Source of the DNA: Syntrophobacter sp. SbD2
Lineage (GTDB): Bacteria > Desulfobacterota > Binatia > UBA9968
DNA: 33,361 bases
Assembly: GCA_945889495.1 (NCBI GenBank)
Contig: CAMDBU010000058.1
Span: 1-33,361, forward strand
Direction of reading: 5' to 3'
The position numbers were made by a program, and so were the translations under genes. This document shows positions 28,430 through 33,361 of this stretch, piece by piece; positions within the stretch are counted from its first letter, which is position 1; each line of letters starts with the position of its first letter. The notes under the pieces were generated by a model, which made no database searches, was not told where the DNA came from, and was given only the letters and a program-made list of their open reading frames with translations.

Positions 28430-29860
28430 TTACAATTTATATTTGCCGGCGATCTGGTCCTTGAAATCTTTTTCAAAAGCGTTGACCGCCGGGAACTGAT
28501 CCATCCATTTGTAGGGCCGGCAGGCGTCGATGAGCACGCGGTCGGACGTGTAGCCGCGCGGTGAACGCTCTTCCGGCGGCATGGCCGGTTCGCACACCGA
28601 GGCCCAGACGTCTTTCACAATATCGATGCCGCGGTTGACGTAGCAGCGGGTGGCGATGGCCCAGATCACTTCTCCCGGATTGGTAATATCGATGTCGTCG
28701 TCGACGACCACGACAAACTTGCCGCCGTAAGCACCGGCGCGGGCGCCGGCGGCGACCAACAACGCCTGCTTGGCGTGGCCGGCGTAGCGCTGCTTGATCG
28801 AGACGACAGTGAACGGTCCCGGCTGGCCACCGTAGACAAATCCCCACACGCCTTTGACTTCCGGGATGCCGGCCTTTTCCAACTGCTCCCACAGGGTCGC
28901 GGCGCCCAGCGGCATGGGCAGATAGCTCGCCGGCGGTTTGAGCGGCGGCGCGCCGAGGAGAATCGGATTGTTGCGATAGTAAATTCGCTTCACCGTCATC
29001 ACCGGCGTCTCGCCGACGTTTTCTTCGGTGAAGTATCCCGGCCATTCGCCGAAAGGACCTTCTTTCGGCATGTCCTCGTCTTTCATCGGCGGCAGTTCGC
29101 CTTCCAAAACGATTTCCGCATTGGCCGGAATCGGCAGCCCGGTGAAAGCGCCGCGCGCGACCGCCACCGGCGCGCCTTGTAAGTAGCCGGCGAATTCAAA
29201 TTCATTCACATCCGGCGGCAGCGGCATCTGGGCGGCGAGAAATACCGCCGGCCCCTGGCCAAGCGTGATCGCGATGGGCAACGGCTTGCCGGCGTCGCGG
29301 GCGCGCTCGAAGGACATCCGGCCATGTTTGCCCATGTTCATCTTCACCGACACATGATTTTTGTCCTGGACCATCACCCGGTAGGTGCCGATGTTAATCT
29401 TGCCGGTGTCCAAGTCTTTGGTAATCACGCCGCAGCCGGTGCCGATAAACGGCCCGCCGTCGAGGTCATGCCACTTGGGGGTGGGAAATTTGTAGAGATC
29501 GACTTCGTCGTCGACCATTTGATTCTCCATCACCGGACCGCCTTCGACCTGCTGCACCGGCACCGGTTTGTAGGCCGCGAGTTTTTTGCGCCACTCGTGG
29601 AGAAAATCGATGCCGTTCTGCGCCGCGATGCCCATCGCCGGGCCGGTGCGCTTGCAGGTGCGAAACACGTTGGTGATGACGCGAAAGCCCGCCGGATGAT
29701 TTTTAAAATTGTTGAACAGCAGGGCGTCGCCTTCCTTCTCCGCCGCCCGCTCGGTGAGCGCGCCCACCTCCAAATTCAAATCCACGCCGTCGAACTCGCG
29801 CAGCTCGCCCATTTCTTTGAGTAAATCTATGTAGCCCCGCATGTCGGTAACGTCAGCCAT
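28430..29860 (-). CDS. UbiD-family prenylated-FMN decarboxylase
   Basis: 476 residues, full length for UbiD/Fdc-type enzymes. The catalytic Glu-Arg-Glu set is visible: Arg161 in INIGTYRVMV, and Glu267 and Glu272 in KEGPFGEWPGYF. Other family features are the Mn/K site region NKH...VSVKMNMGKHG, AYGGKFVVVVDDDIDI and the C-terminal RGYTSDRVLIDA. These enzymes decarboxylate or carboxylate aromatic and unsaturated acids with prenylated FMN, which needs UbiX-type prenyltransferase coded elsewhere. AGGAGG is well placed before the ATG. The substrate is unknown; it might act on phenolic acids in a soil setting. Confidence 0.92.
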   Translation of the reverse strand: MADVTDMRGYIDLLKEMGELREFDGVDLNLEVGALTERAAEKEGDALLFNNFKNHPAGFRVITNVFRTCKRTGPAMGIAAQNGIDFLHEWRKKLAAYKPVPVQQVEGGPVMENQMVDDEVDLYKFPTPKWHDLDGGPFIGTGCGVITKDLDTGKINIGTYRVMVQDKNHVSVKMNMGKHGRMSFERARDAGKPLPIAITLGQGPAVFLAAQMPLPPDVNEFEFAGYLQGAPVAVARGAFTGLPIPANAEIVLEGELPPMKDEDMPKEGPFGEWPGYFTEENVGETPVMTVKRIYYRNNPILLGAPPLKPPASYLPMPLGAATLWEQLEKAGIPEVKGVWGFVYGGQPGPFTVVSIKQRYAGHAKQALLVAAGARAGAYGGKFVVVVDDDIDITNPGEVIWAIATRCYVNRGIDIVKDVWASVCEPAMPPEERSPRGYTSDRVLIDACRPYKWMDQFPAVNAFEKDFKDQIAGKYKL

Positions 29861-30296
29861 CGGTTCCTCCTAAATTGGCGCAATACTATGGCGGCGGGAG
29901 AGGGGAGTCAATCGACGCAGTACATCAATCACACAAAGCGAGGTCGATGCCGACAATGCGCGGTTTGTACTCTTGGATTCTCCATCCGACGATTGCTCGA
30001 AAAGTCGCCGGCGAACGTCGGTTAACTGAGATCAATTGTTGTGGTAGCAAATTGAAGTGCGTTTAGTAACTTTGAGACGAGACAATATGGAAATGAAAAA
30101 ACGCGAGGAACATGGTCAGGAATCGGATCCGAATCTTCCCCCTTGCAAAGCGGCTAATGGGCCAATGTACTGGATTGTGCTTCAAGCGGGCGATAGTGGC
30201 GATGGAGCATGATCTAACGTCAAGGTGAAAAAGTTGACACCATTCCTTTGCTCCAATTGGAGAAGTTGACGCAGATTGTTTAGATAGCAAGGTCTG
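29861..30296. other. 436-bp stretch without a supported gene
   Basis: The region between UbiD and the HsdR remnant has only short chance frames (for example 29875-30066 plus). No repeat, terminator or tRNA-like structure was recognised. It probably holds the UbiD promoter next to 29861 and decayed sequence before the remnant. Confidence 0.5.
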
Positions 30297-31096
30297 TTCC
30301 CATACGCCTACTTCACGATCTACGACTTTGTGGAGACGCATCATCATTTCAGCGACCCGGAATGGGATGGCGAGCCGATGGAGCCGGACGAACCCGTCAG
30401 TTCGAGGCGGTTCATCGATCCCAATGAACTGCCAACTCCTCCGGTGAATGAAAACGATCCGTCGGCGTTTGGTAAAAGGCAGAAAATCAAGGTCAAACTC
30501 GCTGACGGCAAAGAGCGCACGATTCAGCATATGATCGCCACCACGTTTTGGCATCCGGACGGCACGCCCATGACGGTGCAACAGTTCATGGAGATGCTCT
30601 TTGGGACGCTGCCCGAGCTATTTAGGGATGAGGACGAACTCCGGCAGCTATGGGCCGCGCCGGATACTCGGGCGACGCTCTTACAGGCCCTCGCAGAGCG
30701 GGGCTTTGGGTCAGAGCAAATGGCGGAGATGCAGACGATTATCGACGCTGACAAGAGCGATCTCTTGGACGTGCTGGCTCATATCGCTTATGCTTTGCCC
30801 CCGCTCACTCGCGAGGAGCGAGCCGCTAAGACGAAGGTGGTGATAAGCACCCACTTCAACAGCAAGCAGCGAGTGTTCCTGGATTTCGACCTCTCACATT
30901 ACGTGTGGGAAGGTGTACGGGAACTCGATCAGGAGAAGTTCACCCCGCTCCTTGGTGGGTATTTCGCACCAAACCTTGGCCTCAAGTACCAAGACTCTAT
31001 TGCCGACGCGGTGGCGGACCTAGGCAAACCGGAGGAGATTGGCAAGGCTTCTCGGGCTTTCAGAAGTTCCTGTATCAAGACGAAGCCGCCGCCTAG
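30297..31096 (+). pseudogene. hsdR: remnant of type I restriction endonuclease subunit R (HsdR C-terminal domain), frameshifted
   Basis: The frame from about 30297 reads a typical HsdR C-terminus of the EcoEI type: YFTIYDFVETHHHFSDPEWDG, then KVKLADGKERTIQHMIATTFW, PDGTPMTVQQFMEMLFGTLPELF and SDLLDVLAHIAYALPPLTREER. The helicase and nuclease domains (over 700 residues upstream in a full protein) are absent, and an in-frame TAG lies at 30285. Near the end, after LGKPEEIGK, the frame is lost: the expected FSGFQKFLYQDEAAA is found in another frame from 31049 to the TAG at 31094-31096. A single T missing near 31047 (GTC to GC) explains it. No hsdM or hsdS is present. The rest of this frame (to 31187) is not native. 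Confidence 0.85.
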
Positions 31097-31124
31097 AATC
31101 GTAGACGGGCGGAACTGCCGGGAG

Positions 31125-31934
31125 CTATTTACGAAACTTTTCGGCAATCTGAATGCCTTGCCCGACTCCATCAAGGCCGGGAAATAGCGAGCGACGGTTT
31201 ATGCTGACTCTATGTAGCTCTGCCAAAATCTTCGGCTTAGCTGATTTACATAATTTCCATTTGTAGAGTTCGAGTACATCAAGGTGTGTCTTTGCAAAGT
31301 CTTCTGTTGCTCGCTCCATAATGCACTTCAGTGGGTCCTGAATCGTGAAACCACCACTTTGCGCAATGAGGCGGTTGGCAATCAACATAGGAAACACCAT
31401 TTTGATGCCGGGCACTCTTAACGGGTTGGGAGGATTCGGCTTCTTCGGATTTTGACCAGAAAACATGCTGACGTGGTATTGTGAATTATTGCGACGCCTA
31501 AAGGCGAATACTGCACCGTCTTTGTCCGATTCCTTTTCGGCCGCAAAAAAGAGCGCAACGAGAGGATTTGACGTCCAATCGAGCAATCGAGTTGGTAAGC
31601 CATGATGCTGGCCGACTGTGATTGCTTCCCAGTCTGTAAGTTCCCGCTGCACGAACGGATAACTATCTCGCCGAAATCGCTGCAGCGTCTCTCTTTCCTT
31701 CTCGTAGAGGTTATCGGGCGACATTCTGGCCGGATCATAAAGTCCGCCTATCTCGGGGAGCCTGGCGATCGAAGGCTTGAGAGGCCAATCTGCATCAGCC
31801 TGACCCCGCAGCCAGATTGCGCCTGAACCGCCCCGTGGCAATGGAGGTTCACCTAGTTGGTGAATCGTGTTCGTAAAATCAAACGCACTAGCGACATTAT
31901 CTTTATCTTTTATCTCTACCGTGAACTTTGTCAT
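31125..31934 (-). CDS. FRG-domain protein
   Basis: 269 residues, start ATG at 31934 (no strong ribosome binding site). The FRG domain is clear: AIWLRGQADADWPLKPSIARL (core WLRGQ, residues 41-45, a variant of FRGQ) and VGQHHGLPTRLLDWTSNPLVALFFA (QHHGLPTRLLDW, 109-120). Members are widespread, often near restriction and phage-defence genes, and their biochemical role is not settled. Here the gene is convergent with the HsdR remnant, ending 29 nt after it. The C-terminal third is basic and unlike known domains. It is probably part of an eroding defence region. Confidence 0.85.
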   Translation of the reverse strand: MTKFTVEIKDKDNVASAFDFTNTIHQLGEPPLPRGGSGAIWLRGQADADWPLKPSIARLPEIGGLYDPARMSPDNLYEKERETLQRFRRDSYPFVQRELTDWEAITVGQHHGLPTRLLDWTSNPLVALFFAAEKESDKDGAVFAFRRRNNSQYHVSMFSGQNPKKPNPPNPLRVPGIKMVFPMLIANRLIAQSGGFTIQDPLKCIMERATEDFAKTHLDVLELYKWKLCKSAKPKILAELHRVSINRRSLFPGLDGVGQGIQIAEKFRK

Positions 31935-32379
31935 ATGCGTCGTGTGCCACGCTTATACTGCTCGCGCAATAACAACGGGAGAGGACTCAGCGCTGCGCTT
32001 ATGATAGGTTTCGAGACGTATCATGTGCGGAAGATTCACAACGACATTCGGGTTCCGGGAAATCTTGCGCAATAAGCAAATAAACAAGGCCTGACGCGTT
32101 TACGTTACCTTCCCGTTTGCCGTTTACCACAAAAGATTTGTCCTACGGAACACCCGCTGACCTATCACGATGGCGCGGGAAGAAAAAGGGGCATTCTATA
32201 TTTCCCACGGTGGGGATCCTGCCACTCTTTGAATACCGGCGTGTCTCCGGTGAATGGACGAGCGCGGGGGGCCGGGTGATAGGAAAGGGGGCTTCTTGAC
32301 GTGGTTAAGAGACGACAGGTGTCCAGCTTTCTGGCAATAGCACGGTTGTGACTGAGGCGGATTTTTCGTCAGGTCGGGT
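31935..32379. other. 445-bp stretch without a supported gene
   Basis: Between the FRG and antitoxin genes. Short frames such as 32117-32299 (plus, 60 codons) have no start signal and no protein-like pattern. No terminator, palindrome or repeat stood out. It likely contains the FRG promoter next to 31935 and unrecognised decayed accessory DNA. Confidence 0.45.
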
Positions 32380-32661
32380 TTACGCGGCCCTTTTCACTTT
32401 CACAGTCACTTGTCTACCGACGCGCGCCAGCATATTCACGAGGGCATCCAGGCTGAATTTTTCGATACGCCCGCGCAATAGATCGTTGAGGCGCGGCTGA
32501 GTGATTCCCAGGTGTTTCGCGGACTGGCTCTGGGTTTCGCCGCTTGCTTCCACGTAACGCTGAACAGCGATCATCAAGTCCGCGCGCACGCGCATGTTGG
32601 CGGCCGCTTCAGCCGTGTCTTCAATGGCATCCCAAACGCTCGTATAGGTCTGCTTCTTCAT
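32380..32661 (-). CDS. higA: HigA-type antitoxin, XRE-family helix-turn-helix
   Basis: 93 residues. The helix-turn-helix lies at about 43-65: TQSQSAKHLGITQPRLNDLLRGR, given in parts as TQSQSAKHLGI and QPRLNDLLRG, followed by LDALVNMLARVGRQVTVKVK. This is the usual HigA/XRE antitoxin layout (COG5606-like). The ATG overlaps the toxin stop (ATGA), so translation is coupled. The antitoxin would bind and neutralise the toxin and repress the shared promoter. The palindrome at 32982-32997 is a suitable operator. Toxin-first order is typical for HigBA. Confidence 0.9.
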   Translation of the reverse strand: MKKQTYTSVWDAIEDTAEAAANMRVRADLMIAVQRYVEASGETQSQSAKHLGITQPRLNDLLRGRIEKFSLDALVNMLARVGRQVTVKVKRAA

Positions 32662-32981
32662 CGCTCTTTCCTCAGCGCTTTATAGCGCGTTGTCGCTAGA
32701 GTCAAATCGGCTTTGGCAGTTCTCTGGGTCTTTTTGTGGAAGGCGTGCAGCACATAAACGGCCTCCTTAAACGTCGCGACATACAACGTCCGAAAGATCC
32801 CGCCTTCGGCGCGCACTCGGATCTCGTTAACACCGGAGCCGATGGTCGTCATCGGCTTCCAGTTCTCGGGCATGAGTCCGCGTTGCACGCGGTCGAGTTG
32901 AAACCCAGACTCCCGGCGCGCCTCTTGCGGGAAGGCTTTTAGAGCCGCGAGAGAATCACCGAGAAAGGTGATCGCCTTCAT
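32658..32981 (-). CDS. higB: HigB/Gp49-type toxin (RelE superfamily)
   Basis: 107 residues from the ATG at 32981; the frame continues to 33230 but the extension shows no domain and lies upstream of a good promoter. Gp49/HigB features: FLGDSLAALKAFPQEARRESGFQLDRVQRG, GSGVNEIRVRAEGGIFRTLYVATFKEAVYVLHAFHKKTQRT (key parts VNEIRVR, FRTLYVA, VYVLHAFHKKTQ). Such toxins are ribosome-dependent mRNA endonucleases that block translation. It is upstream of higA and overlaps it. Basic residues near the C-terminus (RTAKADLTLATTRYKALRKER region) are usual. The pair is likely functional. Confidence 0.9.
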   Translation of the reverse strand: MKAITFLGDSLAALKAFPQEARRESGFQLDRVQRGLMPENWKPMTTIGSGVNEIRVRAEGGIFRTLYVATFKEAVYVLHAFHKKTQRTAKADLTLATTRYKALRKER

Positions 32982-33015
32982 CGGATAAGTATATCCGTTA
33001 TGATATATACCGCAA
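32982..33015 (-). promoter_or_regulatory. higBA promoter and operator
   Basis: On the minus strand TTGCGG (33010-33015 plus side) and TATACT (32988-32993) are 16 nt apart, and the ATG follows the -10 by 6 nt, so the message would be nearly leaderless. An inverted repeat CGGATA-AGTA-TATCCG (32982-32997) covers the -10 and touches the start codon, well placed for repression by HigA. Confidence 0.6.
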
Positions 33016-33226
33016 GCAACGATCGGTTTCGGCCAGACTTTGTCGGGCAGGTCAGCGTAGCTTAATCTGACTCCGCGCCATCCAGCTCGCCCGGTCCGCG
33101 CTTTCGGTCCCCGTGGCAAGTGCTCAAAAATCCCGCCAATGTTTCGCCTCATCGGGCAGGTTTGCTGCCGGAGTACGTCCTTGCTGGAAGCGGCAGACGT
33201 GGCCACCAACCAGCTAGTGTAGTGTC

Positions 33227-33361
33227 TCAAGCTGTTTGGAGTTTATTAAGGACCGCCTTGGCACGACGATATTTGGCAATAATGTCTTCAGCTTTGGCGG
33301 TCCAGACAAAGGGGTTGGGATGATCGTTGTGATAGTCGACATAGGCTTGAATCGCGGCGAT
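33227..33361 (-). CDS. IS630-family transposase, C-terminal end (runs off the right edge)
   Basis: 44 codons plus stop are visible on the minus strand. The sequence AYVDYHNDHPNPFVWTAKAEDIIAKYRRAKAVLNKL (key parts AYVDYHN, PFVWTAKAEDI and RAKAVLNKL) is the conserved end of IS630-type DDE transposases. The catalytic Asp/Glu and the start lie outside the window. Sequence just past the stop (33216-33226, TAGTGTAGTGT) may be the element's end, next to a TA. Its position beside the toxin-antitoxin pair suggests an insertion boundary in the accessory region. Confidence 0.85.
   Translation of the reverse strand: MAAIQAYVDYHNDHPNPFVWTAKAEDIIAKYRRAKAVLNKLQTA

Noticed and set aside
30063-30581. A 172-codon minus-strand open frame
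   Set aside because: Overlaps the HsdR remnant, whose translated similarity on plus is clear; the minus frame has no domain.
32117-32299. A 60-codon plus-strand frame in the FRG-HigA spacer
   Set aside because: No ribosome binding site, no protein-like pattern, no known relatives.

Overview
The window is 33.4 kb of high-GC chromosomal DNA, densely packed and rich in catabolic genes. It carries CoA-thioester enzymes, a UbiD-type decarboxylase, ABC substrate-binding proteins without permeases, a HemQ-type heme enzyme and a Co-type nitrile hydratase family complex. This mix, with many intergenic inverted repeats, resembles uncultured soil bacteria of the former Deltaproteobacteria (for example the Binatota). 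That placement is an inference; there is no rRNA or marker gene in the window to settle it.

Layout. (1) 1-5979, all on the minus strand and nearly gapless: a NarM-like protein, a 71-residue protein overlapping a nucleotidyltransferase, TspO, an M24 peptidase-fold protein lacking metal ligands, a TIR-domain membrane protein, a haloacid dehalogenase, an NMT1-type binding protein and the start of a DegT-type aminotransferase. (2) 6109-9001, plus strand: a membrane protein, GNAT, flavin reductase-like protein, VOC protein and a small secreted protein, with a strong terminator and palindromic repeats. (3) 9160-13771, minus strand: aldehyde dehydrogenase, then the tight set HpcH/HpaI lyase, metallo-beta-lactamase-fold protein and Fe3+-type binding protein. 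(4) 13966-18823: MFS transporter, an acyl-CoA dehydrogenase divergent from a MaoC hydratase across a perfect 20-bp palindrome, a CaiB/BaiF CoA-transferase and a LOG-like protein. (5) 18936-21089, minus strand: small secreted protein, DUF442-like phosphatase and an amidohydrolase translationally coupled to it. (6) 21422-25677, plus strand: GTP-dependent PEP carboxykinase followed 11 nt later by a three-gene nitrile hydratase/thiocyanate hydrolase-type complex with the beta subunit split in two, then an unknown protein and a J-domain zinc-ribbon protein. (7) 25852-29860, minus strand: SDR, HemQ-like protein, DUF4126 membrane protein and UbiD decarboxylase. (8) 30297-33361, an eroded accessory region: a frameshifted C-terminal remnant of a type I restriction HsdR, a FRG-domain protein, a HigBA-type toxin-antitoxin pair with a visible operator, and the C-terminal end of an IS630-type transposase.

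How the genes may work together. CoA-transferase, acyl-CoA dehydrogenase, MaoC hydratase and HpcH/HpaI lyase together form the logic of a short dicarboxylate or branched-acid pathway (activation, desaturation, hydration, C-C cleavage), like the itaconate/mesaconate routes. PEP carboxykinase could feed the resulting C4 acids to gluconeogenesis. The most unusual arrangement is the apparent cotranscription of PEP carboxykinase with the split nitrile hydratase-type complex. No CRISPR array, tRNA or rRNA was seen.
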